64,000 nt of DNA, taken from Gammaproteobacteria bacterium RIFOXYD12_FULL_61_37 (GTDB taxonomy: Bacteria > Pseudomonadota > Gammaproteobacteria > Chromatiales > Chromatiaceae). The notes beneath the pieces were generated by a model. It saw only the letters and a list, made by a program, of their open reading frames with translations, was not told the origin of the DNA and did not search any database. Positions 36,237 to 46,770 of the stretch are shown piece by piece. The stretch is from positions 1-64,000 of the forward strand of contig MGZB01000017.1 of the NCBI GenBank assembly GCA_001801995.1, read 5' to 3'. Both the position numbers and the translations under genes were made by a program. Position 1 is the first letter of the stretch; every line of letters starts with the position of its first letter.

Positions 36237-36266
36237 CAATATGGCCATTATTTCCGGGATTTCAAG
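36237..36266 (-). promoter_or_regulatory. Sigma-32-like heat-shock promoter of htpG
   Basis: On the minus strand CTTGAAA is followed after 15 bases by CCATATT, a partial match to the sigma-32 pattern CTTGAAA-N11-16-CCCCATnT. It lies about 70 bp upstream of the htpG start. The -10 match is incomplete. Confidence 0.5.
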
Positions 36267-36302
36267 GGTGTTTTTTGGCATCCCCGGACGGTCGTGCCGG
36301 GC

Positions 36303-37892
36303 TCAAGCCGGGGGTTCTTCCGGGGATGCAACGACGCGGTTGCGGCCATCCCGTTTCGCGAGATAGAGCGCGATGTCGGCACGCTTGAGCAGATCGCACA
36401 GGATCTCGCCCCGCCGGTATTGGGCAACGCCCAGGCTGATGCTGGCGGGGCCTGTGTCGTCGAAGGGGTTTTCGGCCATGGCGGCGCGGAAGCGTTCGGC
36501 GAGCCCCTGCGCGCCAGCGAGGTCTGTTTCAGGCAACAGGAGATGGAACTCGTCGCCGCCGGTGCGATAGACCCTATCGATGGGGTGGCGGATGGTTTCC
36601 CTTGCGATGCCGGCCAGGCGGCGGATGACCCCGTCGCCCGCCTCGTGTCCGTGCATGTCGTTGATCTCCTTGAAGCAGTCGATGTCGAAGGCGACCACTG
36701 AAAAGGCGCGGTCGTAACGGTCTGCCGTCTCGATCTGGCGGGCCAGTGCCTCGTCGAACGCCCGGCGGTTGCCGGCGCCGGTGAGGGGATCGACGGTGGC
36801 CAGCTCCTGGAGGCGGCGGATGAAGCGCCCCTCGCCACGGTAGTAGGCGGCGAAGAGAAACAGCACGAGTGCCAGGGTGGCGGTGAAGGCGGCCGCACCC
36901 AGGCCGAGCCGGGTACGCAGGCGGTCGATGCGGTGTTCGAGCAGGGAGACCAGGAGGGCGCGCGCCTCCCGGCAGACGCCGCGGCAGAGGCTGATCGCCT
37001 CGCTCCCCAGTTCAAAAAAGAGCAGTGAATCGGGACCCTTTCCCGTGGCGATGGCCAGGGAGGCCGCCAGGAACTGTTCAATGTGGTCGCGGGAGGCATC
37101 GAAACGCTGCTCGATCGACCGGCCCTCGGCCTGCTGGAGGGCGCGCACCATGCGGCCGACGACCGCCATGTCGTGGCGGATGCCCTCCACGCGCCGTTCC
37201 ACCAGGGAGAGTTGCTCCCGGTCCATGGCGCCCGCCACATGGAAACCGGCGCCGAGGCCGCGAAGCTGGCCGATCGATTCGATGAGGGAGGGCACGCGGT
37301 CAACGAGCAGCGTCACCAGATAATAGCCATCGATATCGGGATCGAGCAGCAGGCGGGACCGCTCGGCCGTCCGCAGCAACAGCTCGCGCAAACGGTCGAT
37401 CTGCGCGGTCAGCCGCGCGAAGGAATCAGGCGCGGCAGGCCGGTCCAGCTCTTGCCAGAGGGTCCGTTCGATCTCCAGGACCTCCCCGTGCAGGCCGAAG
37501 GCCTCGCCGGCGGGGTCGGCGAGGACATCGGCGAGTTCGGCCTCCAGGCTCACCCGGTCCACGGCGATCTGGGATTCGACCCCCACATCGCCGGCCGCCC
37601 GCATGCGGGTCAGGCCCCGCAGCCGCGCCAGGGCCATGTTTGTGTGCTGGAGCTTGCGGGCATATTCCACCCCCTGCAACTCCAGGCGCGCGGAATGGAG
37701 CTGTTCGAGAAGATCGGCGCAGTAGAGAACAAAGGTGAGACTGAGGAGGGTCAGGGGGACCGCCGCCAGGAGGATGAAACGGGGCAGCCGCGGGCGAGGA
37801 CTGCATTCCGCCGCCCGGCCCGCTCCCTGCGCGCCCGTCCTTCGCTTTGCATCATCATGACCGGTATCGGGGGCTGAGGGTTGTCGTTGCAT
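36303..37892 (-). CDS. Membrane-bound diguanylate cyclase (GGDEF)
   Basis: A 529-residue protein with a membrane helix at ~37-60, a periplasmic helical sensor of about 270 residues, a second helix (FTATLALVLFLFAAYY) and a C-terminal GGDEF domain. The sensor has DPDIDGYYLVTLLVDRVPSL then IGQLRGLG, a pattern typical of periplasmic helical bundles of chemoreceptors and kinases. The active site reads YRTGGDEFHLLLPE. The RxxD inhibitory site is not evident (HPID at that place). I use the ATG at 37892; the earlier in-frame stretch is unlike protein. Confidence 0.85.
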   Translation of the reverse strand: MQRQPSAPDTGHDDAKRRTGAQGAGRAAECSPRPRLPRFILLAAVPLTLLSLTFVLYCADLLEQLHSARLELQGVEYARKLQHTNMALARLRGLTRMRAAGDVGVESQIAVDRVSLEAELADVLADPAGEAFGLHGEVLEIERTLWQELDRPAAPDSFARLTAQIDRLRELLLRTAERSRLLLDPDIDGYYLVTLLVDRVPSLIESIGQLRGLGAGFHVAGAMDREQLSLVERRVEGIRHDMAVVGRMVRALQQAEGRSIEQRFDASRDHIEQFLAASLAIATGKGPDSLLFFELGSEAISLCRGVCREARALLVSLLEHRIDRLRTRLGLGAAAFTATLALVLFLFAAYYRGEGRFIRRLQELATVDPLTGAGNRRAFDEALARQIETADRYDRAFSVVAFDIDCFKEINDMHGHEAGDGVIRRLAGIARETIRHPIDRVYRTGGDEFHLLLPETDLAGAQGLAERFRAAMAENPFDDTGPASISLGVAQYRRGEILCDLLKRADIALYLAKRDGRNRVVASPEEPPA

Positions 37893-38153
37893 GCCTTTAG
37901 TGTAGCGATCATGGGGCGAGGCGAGCCACTCCAAATACATGAAAAAGGCGCCTCGCCCCTTGATCGATCCCCCACCCCAACCCTCCCCCGGAAGAGGGTA
38001 GGGAGCGAAGGGGCTTCGCGTATTTTTCGGTAACCGAAAGCCGGGACCCGATATGCGAAGGGCCATTTCCCCTCCCGTCCTGGCCGTTACCCTCGGCGCG
38101 CTGGGCTACACTTTTAAGCAATCTCCAGAAATCCATCGGCAGAGGCGAGCCCC

Positions 38154-39464
38154 ATGTCCCAGATTGCAACCCTGATCCTCGACGGCGAGTCCCACGACTT
38201 TCCCGTCATCGTCGGTACGGAAAACGAGCCTGCCATCGACATCTCGACCCTGCGGGCGCGGACGGGGCTCATCACCCTGGATCAGGGCCTCGGCAATACG
38301 GGCAGTTGCCGCAGTGCCATCACCTATATCGATGGCGAGCGGGGCATCCTGCGCTACCGGGGCATCCCCATCGAGCAATTCGCCAACGGCCCCAATTTCA
38401 TCGAGGTGGCCTGGCTGCTGATCTTCGGCCGCTTGCCCACCAGCGACGAATATGCCGGGTTCGCCCGCGAGCTGACCCATCAGGCCAACATCGACGAGGG
38501 GATGAAGCACCACTTCGACAGCTTCCCGCGCAAGGCGGCGCCCATGGCGATCCTCTCCTCGATGGTCAACGCCCTCTCCTGCTTCCACCCCGAGTTCCTG
38601 GAGCTGGACAGCCCGGAGAAGTTCTGGGCCGCCGCCGCCCGTCTCATGAGCAAGATCCGCACCATCGCCGCCTTCGCCTACCGCCATTCGCGGGGCCTGC
38701 CCTACATGTACCCGGACCCCAATCTGAAGTACGTGCCCAACTTCCTGCACATGATGTTCTCCATGCCCTACGACCACTTCATCTGCGACGAGCTGGTGCG
38801 GGACGCCTTCAACCTGATCCTGATCCTGCACGCGGACCACGAGCAGAACTGCTCCACCTCGACGGTGCGCATGGTCGGTTCCAGTCGCGCCAATCTGTTC
38901 GCCTCCTGCTCGGCGGGCATCAGCGCCCTCTGGGGACCCCTGCACGGCGGGGCCAACGTGGCGGTGCTGGAGATGCTGCAAAAGATCCACGAGGGCCACC
39001 TGACGCCCCAGGAATACATGAGACTGGCCAAGGACAAGGCCAGCGGCGTGCGTCTGATGGGCTTCGGCCACCGGGTCTACAAGAACTTCGACCCCCGCGC
39101 CAAGCTGCTGGGCCAAATCGCGGAGGAGCTGCTGCCCAAACTGGGCAAGAAGGACCCCCTGCTGGACATCGCCCGCGGTCTGGAGGCGATCGCCCTGGAA
39201 GATCCCTACTTCGTGGAGCGCAAGCTCTATCCCAACGTCGATTTCTACAGCGGCATCATCCTGCGCGCCATCGGCATCCCGGTGAACATGTTCACCGTCA
39301 TCTTCGCCATGGGCCGGCTACCCGGCTGGATCGCCCACTGGTGGGAACAGAACCAATCCGAAACCCGCATCGCCCGCCCCCGCCAGATCTACACCGGCAA
39401 CGGCCTGACCGACTATACGCCCATGCCGGGGCGTGGCCGTACCCCGGCGGCCACGGAAGGGTGA
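38154..39464 (+). CDS. gltA: Citrate synthase
   Basis: A 436-residue citrate synthase. Catalytic His are visible in WGPLHGGANVAVLEML and MGFGHRVYKNFDPRA, with the Asp in the late YPNVDFYSGIIL. An N-terminal beta-rich domain (ATLILDGESHDFPVIVG) marks the GltA type. GAGGCGAG precedes the ATG. First gene of the TCA/dsr run. Confidence 0.95.
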   Translation: MSQIATLILDGESHDFPVIVGTENEPAIDISTLRARTGLITLDQGLGNTGSCRSAITYIDGERGILRYRGIPIEQFANGPNFIEVAWLLIFGRLPTSDEYAGFARELTHQANIDEGMKHHFDSFPRKAAPMAILSSMVNALSCFHPEFLELDSPEKFWAAAARLMSKIRTIAAFAYRHSRGLPYMYPDPNLKYVPNFLHMMFSMPYDHFICDELVRDAFNLILILHADHEQNCSTSTVRMVGSSRANLFASCSAGISALWGPLHGGANVAVLEMLQKIHEGHLTPQEYMRLAKDKASGVRLMGFGHRVYKNFDPRAKLLGQIAEELLPKLGKKDPLLDIARGLEAIALEDPYFVERKLYPNVDFYSGIILRAIGIPVNMFTVIFAMGRLPGWIAHWWEQNQSETRIARPRQIYTGNGLTDYTPMPGRGRTPAATEG

Positions 39465-39996
39465 GATGCGCTGAAGTTACTTCCCCGAAGAACGCGGAAA
39501 CTGCGTATCCTATTAATAATAGTAAATATTCATTCCGTTAATCTTCTGATAAACCAATCAAATAACGCTAAAATTCAATGCGTTAACTGATTGCGTCTTT
39601 CGTGCCCGGCCTGCCGTGTGACCTCCATTACTCAAAGCATTAATTCATCCAGCACAAAATTGTTTTATGGAGAATCTGGCCTGGATCAACAAAAACAGTT
39701 ATTTTCTTTTGGAGAATAACAAGGCATATTGACCCTTTATTGCATACTGAATTATTTTCCCGCGAACTATTTTGAGACCCGTCACCGGCGGCCACACAAT
39801 AACTCGCTGTTGTAGTATTAATAATATTAATAGACCAGGCCAATGAACGGCCAGATGGGCTTGACGCTCGCCAAAGGCAAACCAGACAAGGCCGCGCCCC
39901 TTGATTCGTCGAAGTGCCCCGAGATCGGCCCTGAAAACAGTTTTTTGAACTCGACAGAAACGATAACTAACGCATCCATTTAGGAGAATTCTTATC
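39465..39996. promoter_or_regulatory. AT-rich intergenic region upstream of aconitase
   Basis: About 530 bases without a supported gene and visibly more AT-rich than the flanking genes. A possible promoter is TTGACC (39729-39734) and TTATTT (39752-39757) with a 17-base gap. AGGAG lies just before the acn ATG. The long leader suggests independent control of acn from gltA. Confidence 0.4.
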
Positions 39997-41916
39997 ATGA
40001 AGCCATTGAATCTGACGGAAAAAATCCTGCTCGACCACTTGGTGGACGGCAAAGAGCTGCCGGTACCCGGCACCGTCATCAAGATCCGCGTGGACGAGGC
40101 CTTCACCCAGGACGCCACCGGCACCATGACCATGCTGCAACTGGAAGCCATGGGCGTGAAGCAGGTCAAACCCCTCTCCGTCAATTTCGTCGATCACAGC
40201 ATGTTGCAGATGGGTTTCGAGAACCCGGACGACCATGAGTATCTGAAGACCGTGTCCCAGAAGCTGGGCATCGTTTACTCCCCGGCCGGCACCGGTATCT
40301 GCCACTTCCTGAACATGGAAAACTTCGTCAAGCCCGGCATGACCGGCGTGGGCGCGGACAGCCACACCGTCAACGCCGGCGGCTGCGGCGCCATCTACAT
40401 GGGCGCGGGCGGCTACGACGTGGCCCTGGCCATGGCGACCGGCGAATACAGCCTGCCCATGCCCAAGGTGGTCAAGGTCAACCTGACCGGGGCCTTGAAG
40501 CCCGGCGTCATGGCCATGGACGTGATCCTGAAGATGCTGGAGATCAACGGCGTCAAGGGCGGCAAGGGCGTGATCTTCGAATACGCCGGCCCCGGCGTGA
40601 CCAGCCTGTCGCTGACCGAGCGCGCCACCATCACCAACATGGGTGCCGAGATGGGGGCCACCACCTCCATTTTCCCCAGCGACGAACGCACCAAAGAATT
40701 TTTGGAAAGCCGTGGCCGTGGTCAGGACTACAAGTCCCTGGCGGCCGACGAAGGCGCCGCGTACGCCAATGTCATCGACATCGACCTCTCCGCCCTGGAG
40801 CCCCTGATCGCCATCTACCCCTCCCCCGGCAATGTGGAGAAGGTATCGGCCCGCGCCGGCGCCAAGATCCACCAGGTCTCGGTGGGTAGTTGCACCAACA
40901 GCTCCTACGAAAACATCGCCTCCTTCGCCGAGTTGCTCAAGGGCAAGCGCGTGGTGGTGGACACCCTGCTCTACCCCGGCTCCCGCGCGGTCGCCATGCA
41001 GTTGGCCGAGGCCGGCTACATGACCTCCCTCTACGCCTCCGGCGTGCGTATCCAGGAAAATGGCTGCGGCGCCTGCATCGGCCAGGGCGGCTCGCCGGTG
41101 AGCAAGGGCATCTCCCTGCGCACCTTTAACCGCAATTTCCCCAAGCGTTCCGGCACCCCGGACGCCGAGGTCCATCTGGTCAGCCCCCTGGTGGCGGCGG
41201 CTTCCGCCCTTACCGGCGTCATCACGGCGCCCCAGGGCGACGTGAGCTTCAAGCAGCAGCCGGTCATGCTGGATACCGCCTCTTTCCTCAAGCCCCTGCC
41301 CCAGGCGGAGGCCGAAAAGGTGCAAGTCATCCGCGGCCCCAACATCATGGCCCTGCCGGATTTCGCACCCCTGCCCGCCAAGCTGGAGGGCGAGATCCTG
41401 CTGAAGCTGGGCGACAACATCAGCACCGACGACATCCAGCCCGCCGGGAAATTCCTGCCGTTGCGCTCCAACGTCAAGGAATACGCCATGCGCGCCACCT
41501 TCAATCAGGTGGACCCGAGCTTCTCCAAGCGCGCCTGCGAGCATCGCGATGCCGACGGACACGGCATCATCGTCGGCCGCGAGAACTATGGCCAGGGCAG
41601 CTCCCGCGAGCACGCGGCCCTCTGCCCCCGCTGGCTCGGCGTGCGCGCCGTGGTAACCACCCAGTTTGCCCGCATCCATGTGGCCAACCTGGTCAATTTC
41701 GGCATCGTCCCCCTGACCTTCGCCAACGCCTCGGACTACGACAAGCTCGGCCAGGGCGACAAGGTCTCCATCGATGTCAGCAACCTGGAAGGCGACATCT
41801 TCCTGGAAGTCAACGGCGAGAAACTCCCGCTCAAGCCCGCCTTTGAACCCGGCGACGTGGAAACCCTGAAAGGGGGTGGCGCCCTGCCATTGTTCAAGGC
41901 AACCTATAAGGGTTGA
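39997..41916 (+). CDS. acn: Aconitate hydratase (short ~640-residue type)
   Basis: A 639-residue aconitase, shorter than AcnA or AcnB of enteric bacteria and matching the compact form found in many anaerobes and sulfur bacteria. The Fe-S ligands are in VGSCTNSSYENI and ENGCGACIGQGG; substrate residues include GADSHTVNAGG and NYGQGSSREHAALCP. Followed by pntA after 27 bp. Confidence 0.92.
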   Translation: MKPLNLTEKILLDHLVDGKELPVPGTVIKIRVDEAFTQDATGTMTMLQLEAMGVKQVKPLSVNFVDHSMLQMGFENPDDHEYLKTVSQKLGIVYSPAGTGICHFLNMENFVKPGMTGVGADSHTVNAGGCGAIYMGAGGYDVALAMATGEYSLPMPKVVKVNLTGALKPGVMAMDVILKMLEINGVKGGKGVIFEYAGPGVTSLSLTERATITNMGAEMGATTSIFPSDERTKEFLESRGRGQDYKSLAADEGAAYANVIDIDLSALEPLIAIYPSPGNVEKVSARAGAKIHQVSVGSCTNSSYENIASFAELLKGKRVVVDTLLYPGSRAVAMQLAEAGYMTSLYASGVRIQENGCGACIGQGGSPVSKGISLRTFNRNFPKRSGTPDAEVHLVSPLVAAASALTGVITAPQGDVSFKQQPVMLDTASFLKPLPQAEAEKVQVIRGPNIMALPDFAPLPAKLEGEILLKLGDNISTDDIQPAGKFLPLRSNVKEYAMRATFNQVDPSFSKRACEHRDADGHGIIVGRENYGQGSSREHAALCPRWLGVRAVVTTQFARIHVANLVNFGIVPLTFANASDYDKLGQGDKVSIDVSNLEGDIFLEVNGEKLPLKPAFEPGDVETLKGGGALPLFKATYKG

Positions 41917-41943
41917 GCAATAACCTAAAGGTAACCTAAGACA

Positions 41944-43509
41944 ATGGCCATGAAGATCGGTATTCCCAAAGAGTGTCACGAGGGGGAACGGCGGGTCGCC
42001 GCCACCCCCGAGACGGCCGAAAAGTTGAAGAAGCTTGGTTTCTCGGTCGCCATCCAGGCGGGCGCCGGGGCCGATGCGAACTTCAGCGATGAGGCCTATC
42101 GCGAGGCGGGGGTCGAAATCCTGGAGGATGTGAAGGCACTCTGGGCCCAGTCCGACATCGTTCTCAAGGTGCGCGCGCCTGAAGCGAACCCTGCGGCATG
42201 CGCCCACGAGACCGATCTGCTGCGCGAAGGGGGCAACCTGATCAGCTTCATCTGGCCCGCCCAGAATCCCGAGCTGATGGAGAAGCTGAAGGCACGCCAG
42301 GCCACGGTGCTGGCCATGGACAGCGTGCCCCGCATCTCCCGTGCCCAGAAGCTGGACGCCCTAAGCTCCATGGCCAATATCGCGGGTTACCGCGCGGTGG
42401 TGGAAGCGGCCAATAACTTTGGCCGCTTCTTCACCGGTCAAGTCACCGCCGCCGGCAAGGTGCCGCCGGCCAAGATTCTGATCATCGGCGCCGGCGTTGC
42501 CGGCCTGGCCGCCATCGGCGCCGCCAATTCCATGGGCGCTCTGGTACGCGCCTTCGATACCCGCCCCGAGGTGAAGGAGCAGGTGGAGAGCATGGGCGCC
42601 GAATTCCTGATGCTGGAATTCAAGGAGTCCGACGACGGCTCCCCCAACACCGGCTACGCCAAAACCATGAGCAAGGAGTTCATCGAGGCGGAGATGAAGC
42701 TGTTTGCCGAACAGGCGATGGAGGTGGACATCATCATCACCACCGCCCTGATCCCCGGCAAGCGCGCACCCGAACTGATCACCGCCGGCATGGTGGAATC
42801 CATGAAGGACGGCAGCGTCATCGTGGACTTGGCCGCCGAGCAGGGCGGCAACTGCGCCCTGACCGAGCCGGGCAAGGTGGTGGTGAAGCACGGCGTCAGC
42901 ATCGTCGGCTACACCGACCTGCCCAGCCGCATGGCGGCCCAGTCCAGCCAGCTCTACGGCACCAATCTGGTCCATCTCCTCTCCGATCTGACTCCGGAGA
43001 AGAACGGCGAGATCAACGTCAACATGCAGGACGATGTGATCCGCGGCGCCACCGTGGTCAAGGCGGGCGAGATCACCTGGCCCCCGCCGCCGATCCAGGT
43101 ATCCGCGGCGCCAAAGCCCAAACCCGCCACGGCGGCCCCGCCGCAACCGGTGAAGGAAGAGAAGAAGGACGGACTGGGGGGCGTCATCGGCCTGGGCATC
43201 GGCGGCCTGCTGCTGGCGGCCCTGGGTCAGGTATCGCCGCCGGAGTTCCTCTCCCACTTCACCGTCTTCCTGCTGGCCTGTTTCGTGGGCTACATGGTGA
43301 TCTGGAACGTCACACCCGCCCTGCATACCCCGCTCATGTCGGTGACCAACGCCATCAGCGGCATCATCGTCATTGGCGCCCTGTTGCAGATATCCAGTGC
43401 GGGCGGACTGGTGGTCGGGCTGGCGTTCGTCGCCACCCTCATCGCCACCATCAACATTGCTGGGGGCTTCCTCGTGACCCAGCGCATGTTGAACATGTTC
43501 CGGAAATAA
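41944..43509 (+). CDS. pntA: NAD(P) transhydrogenase subunit alpha
   Basis: A 521-residue PntA with domain I (AlaDH/PNT fold: [56 protein letters not shown]) and, after a Pro/Ala/Lys linker near residue 390, four membrane helices, so both alpha parts are on one chain as in E. coli. With PntB it couples hydride transfer between NADH and NADP+ to proton flow. Translationally close to pntB (12-bp gap). Confidence 0.93.
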   Translation: MAMKIGIPKECHEGERRVAATPETAEKLKKLGFSVAIQAGAGADANFSDEAYREAGVEILEDVKALWAQSDIVLKVRAPEANPAACAHETDLLREGGNLISFIWPAQNPELMEKLKARQATVLAMDSVPRISRAQKLDALSSMANIAGYRAVVEAANNFGRFFTGQVTAAGKVPPAKILIIGAGVAGLAAIGAANSMGALVRAFDTRPEVKEQVESMGAEFLMLEFKESDDGSPNTGYAKTMSKEFIEAEMKLFAEQAMEVDIIITTALIPGKRAPELITAGMVESMKDGSVIVDLAAEQGGNCALTEPGKVVVKHGVSIVGYTDLPSRMAAQSSQLYGTNLVHLLSDLTPEKNGEINVNMQDDVIRGATVVKAGEITWPPPPIQVSAAPKPKPATAAPPQPVKEEKKDGLGGVIGLGIGGLLLAALGQVSPPEFLSHFTVFLLACFVGYMVIWNVTPALHTPLMSVTNAISGIIVIGALLQISSAGGLVVGLAFVATLIATINIAGGFLVTQRMLNMFRK

Positions 43510-43521
43510 GGGGAAGTGGCA

Positions 43522-44937
43522 ATGAATTCAGGTTTACAAACGGCTTTTTATCTCATCTCCGCCATCCTCTTCATCCTGGCCCTGGGCGGCCTGAGCCATC
43601 CGGAAACGGCCCGGCGCGGTAATGCCTACGGCATCGTCGGCATGCTCCTGGCACTGGTGGCGACCATTTTCATGGGCGATCAGGTCCATGGCGGCGGCTA
43701 TGCCTGGTTAAGCGGGGCCATGATCGTCGGCGCCGCCATCGGCTTCTTCCTGGCCATCAAGGTGCGGATGACCGAGATGCCGGAACTGGTGGCCATGCTC
43801 CACAGCTTCGTGGGGATGGCTGCGGTGCTCGTCGGCTACGCAGGCTACTTCGGTCCTGTGGACGACCCGGCCCACACCCTGGCCGGCGCGGCGATGATCA
43901 TCCACGAGACCGAAATCTATCTCGGCGTCCTGATCGGCGCGGTCACCTTTACCGGTTCGGTCATCGCCTTCGGCAAGCTGCGCGGCATCATCACCAGCAA
44001 GCCCCTGATGCTGCCGGCGCGCCACTGGCTCAATCTGGGTCTGGGCGTTGCCTGTATCGTCCTGGGCGCGCAATTCGTCGGCGGCCATCACAGCACCGCG
44101 GCCATTACCGCCCTGGTGCTCATGACCCTGATCGCCTTCGTCTTCGGCGTCCACATGGTCATGGCCATCGGCGGCGCCGACATGCCGGTGGTGGTCTCTA
44201 TGCTCAACAGCTACTCGGGTTGGGCGGCGGCAGCGACCGGCTTCATGCTGAACAACGACCTGCTGATCGTCACCGGCGCCTTGGTCGGTTCCTCGGGCGC
44301 CATCCTCTCCTACATCATGTGCCGCGCCATGAACCGCAAGTTCCTGGCGGTCATTGCCGGCGGCTTCGGCACGGCGGGCGGCACGGTGGCGGCGGCCAGC
44401 GGCGAGCAGCAGGAATACGCCCCTGCCATCGCGGGCGACGAGGTGGCCGAGATGCTGTCCAACGCCAAGGAAGTGGTCATAGTGCCTGGCTACGGCATGG
44501 CCGTGGCCCAGGCCCAGCACACCGTCAACGACATCACCCGCAAGCTGCGCGCCAAGGGCGTGACGGTCCGCTTCGGCATCCATCCGGTGGCCGGACGCAT
44601 GCCGGGGCACATGAACGTGCTCCTGGCCGAGGCCCGAGTCCCCTACGACATCGTGCTGGAGATGGACGAGATCAACGAGGACCTGCCGCACACCGACGTG
44701 GTGCTGGTCATCGGCGCCAACGATATCGTCAACCCCAGCGCCCTGGACGATCCCCACAGCCCCATCGCCGGCATGCCGGTGCTGGAGGTCTGGAAGGCAG
44801 GCGCGGTGGTGGTGATGAAGCGCGGCAAGGGTGTCGGCTATGCCGGCGTGGACAACCCGCTGTTCTTCAAGGACAACACTCGCATGCTGTATGGCGATGC
44901 CAAGGCGAGTGTGGAGGCTATTCTGGCCAGCCTCTAG
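43522..44937 (+). CDS. pntB: NAD(P) transhydrogenase subunit beta
   Basis: A 471-residue PntB: about eight or nine membrane helices followed by NADP-binding domain III with [37 protein letters not shown] and [14 protein letters not shown]. The ATG at 43522 follows AAGGGG; a GTG 6 bases earlier is less likely. Together with pntA it can supply NADPH or NADH to neighbouring redox enzymes. Confidence 0.94.
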   Translation: MNSGLQTAFYLISAILFILALGGLSHPETARRGNAYGIVGMLLALVATIFMGDQVHGGGYAWLSGAMIVGAAIGFFLAIKVRMTEMPELVAMLHSFVGMAAVLVGYAGYFGPVDDPAHTLAGAAMIIHETEIYLGVLIGAVTFTGSVIAFGKLRGIITSKPLMLPARHWLNLGLGVACIVLGAQFVGGHHSTAAITALVLMTLIAFVFGVHMVMAIGGADMPVVVSMLNSYSGWAAAATGFMLNNDLLIVTGALVGSSGAILSYIMCRAMNRKFLAVIAGGFGTAGGTVAAASGEQQEYAPAIAGDEVAEMLSNAKEVVIVPGYGMAVAQAQHTVNDITRKLRAKGVTVRFGIHPVAGRMPGHMNVLLAEARVPYDIVLEMDEINEDLPHTDVVLVIGANDIVNPSALDDPHSPIAGMPVLEVWKAGAVVVMKRGKGVGYAGVDNPLFFKDNTRMLYGDAKASVEAILASL

Positions 44938-44988
44938 GCCGTCCAGGAGCCCATTTATTCTTCCATTCCGTTCTGCAAGGAGACCTCT

Positions 44989-45975
44989 ATGGCCAAAGCT
45001 CCCGCACGTGTAGCTATTTCCGGCGCCGCCGGACAGATTGGTTATGCCCTGCTGTTCTGCATCGCCAGCGGCGAAATGCTGGGCAGGGACCAACCTGTCA
45101 TACTGCAACTGTTGGAGCTCCCTAACGAACGAGCGCAGCAGGCCCTGAAAGGGGTCATGATGGAATTGGAGGACTGCGCCTTCCCCCTGCTGGTGGATAT
45201 CGTCGGCACTGACGACCCCAAGGTCGCCTTCAAGGACGCGGACTATGTGCTTCTAGTCGGCGCCCGCCCCCGTGGCCCTGGGATGGAACGCAAGGATCTG
45301 TTGCTGGCAAACGCCAAGATATTTACCGAGCAGGGCCGGGCGTTGAATGAAGTGGCTTCGCGAGACGTGCGTGTACTGGTGGTCGGCAACCCGGCCAACA
45401 CCAACGCCCTGATCGCCATGAACAGCGCCAAGGATCTGCCCAGGGAGAATTTCACCTCGATGATGCGCCTGGACCACAACCGGGCCATGTCCATGCTCGC
45501 CGGCAAGATAGGCGAGCCGGTGGATTCCGTTGAACGGCTGGTGGTCTGGGGCAACCACTCTCCCTCCATGTATCCCGACATCCGTTACACCACCGTTGCC
45601 GGGCGCAAGGCACAGAAGCTGATCGACGAGGACTGGTACCTGAACGAATACATCCCCAGGGTGGGCAAGCGGGGCGCCGCTGTCATCGACGCTCGCGGGC
45701 TCTCCTCCGCTGCCTCGGCGGCCAACGCAGCCATCTCACACATGCGCGACTGGGTGCTGGGTTCAGATGGCCGCTGGGTAACCATGGGGGTTGTGTCGGA
45801 CGGCTCATTCGGCATCCCCGAGGGCATGATCTACGGCGTGCCCTGCGTCTGTGACGGCAGACACTGGGAAAGGATCAAGGATGTGGAGATAGATGACTTC
45901 TCCCGGCAAATGATGAACAGATCGTTGGACGAACTCCAGCAGGAGCACGACGAGATCAGGCACCTCTTCGCCTGA
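44989..45975 (+). CDS. mdh: Malate dehydrogenase
   Basis: A 328-residue NAD-dependent malate dehydrogenase of the cytosolic type. It has the Rossmann start [17 protein letters not shown], the substrate loop [15 protein letters not shown] with its Arg residues, [14 protein letters not shown], and the catalytic His in [13 protein letters not shown]. An AAGGAG site precedes the ATG. A strong terminator follows, separating this gene from the dsr genes. Confidence 0.94.
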   Translation: MAKAPARVAISGAAGQIGYALLFCIASGEMLGRDQPVILQLLELPNERAQQALKGVMMELEDCAFPLLVDIVGTDDPKVAFKDADYVLLVGARPRGPGMERKDLLLANAKIFTEQGRALNEVASRDVRVLVVGNPANTNALIAMNSAKDLPRENFTSMMRLDHNRAMSMLAGKIGEPVDSVERLVVWGNHSPSMYPDIRYTTVAGRKAQKLIDEDWYLNEYIPRVGKRGAAVIDARGLSSAASAANAAISHMRDWVLGSDGRWVTMGVVSDGSFGIPEGMIYGVPCVCDGRHWERIKDVEIDDFSRQMMNRSLDELQQEHDEIRHLFA

Positions 45976-45991
45976 TTGGATACGAAATGGA

Positions 45992-46036
45992 AAGGCGCTC
46001 AGGGGCAATGTCCCTGAGCGCCTTCTCCCTTTTTAC
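45992..46036 (+). terminator. Rho-independent terminator after mdh
   Basis: AAGGCGCTCAGGG-GCAATG-TCCCTGAGCGCCTT forms a 13-bp stem and is followed by CTCCCTTTTT. The remaining 290 bases up to the dsrC-like gene hold no gene I can support and must carry its promoter. Confidence 0.88.
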
Positions 46037-46326
46037 CCCCGCGCAAAGCCTTCCGGACCTGCCGTTTATAACCCCGGATCAGCACCAACGAAGGCGTCCC
46101 GAATCTGCGCCATAAGTTGACCTCGATCACTTTCCGAACAAGCCCAGGCTACAGCGTCATGCTATCGTAGGTTCAAGGGATGTTTATCACTTCTACCAAT
46201 GTCCCGAGGGAGAAATCGCAGAGTGGTGACCGCGTCCGGACATACCGGCCCGAGGCGAAAGCCAATAGTCACCCTTGTGCAATTATTCCCACAATCTAAT
46301 CCACAGACCCCTAGGAGGGAGTGAAG

Positions 46327-46683
46327 ATGGCGCTTGAAGTTAACGGTAAAATCATTGAAACGGATGAAGAAGGTTTTTTGGTCAATCTGGATGATTGGAA
46401 TGAGGACGTGCCCGCCGCCATGGCTGCGCTGGATGGCTTCGAGCTGAAGGACGATCATGAGGGACTTATTGACTTCTTCCGCGAATATTTCGAGGAGCAT
46501 CAGACCCACCCCACGATGCATCAGCTTTGCAAGGAGATCGGTGGATGCATCGGCGAAACCCATCAGAACCATAAGGCCTTAGGCAAGCACCTTTACAAGA
46601 TCTTCAACTGTGCTCAGTGCGATCCCGTCGCCGAATTGTGCAAGCTATCAGGCCTGCCCAAGCCCCTGCCCGACGGTCAGTAA
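46327..46683 (+). CDS. DsrC/TusE-family protein lacking the penultimate cysteine
   Basis: A 118-residue DsrC-fold protein: DEEGFLVNLDDWNEDV, FFREYFEEHQTHPTMHQL, then LCKLSGLPKP. In DsrC two C-terminal cysteines carry sulfur: CysB (before the GLPKP) and penultimate CysA. Here CysB is retained, but the tail is PLPDGQ, so CysA is missing; TusE shows the opposite pattern. Four other Cys lie in HQLCKEIGGC and NCAQC. The ATG at 46327 follows AGGAGG. It precedes dsrA with a long leader, so a role with DsrAB is likely but chemically different. Confidence 0.85.
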   Translation: MALEVNGKIIETDEEGFLVNLDDWNEDVPAAMAALDGFELKDDHEGLIDFFREYFEEHQTHPTMHQLCKEIGGCIGETHQNHKALGKHLYKIFNCAQCDPVAELCKLSGLPKPLPDGQ

Positions 46684-46692
46684 GGACCCGCT

Positions 46693-46770
46693 GGCGGGGC
46701 TATTCACTGCCCCGCCGTGGGTTCCAGCGGATGGTGGATATAGCTTGCCCGATGCACCGGGCAAGCTATA
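46693..46770. promoter_or_regulatory. Two strong hairpins after the dsrC-like gene
   Basis: GGCGGGGC-TATTCACT-GCCCCGCC (46693-46716) is followed by a 13-bp perfect stem TATAGCTTGCCCG / CGGGCAAGCTATA (46739-46770). Neither has a T-run, so they are not classical terminators. They could be an mRNA-stabilising or attenuating element, or a protein-binding palindrome for dsrA. Confidence 0.55.

Noticed and set aside
39967-42207. 746-codon minus-strand open frame opposite aconitase
   Set aside because: Antisense shadow of a clear aconitase with all cluster cysteines; the minus frame has repetitive Gly/His/Asp composition.
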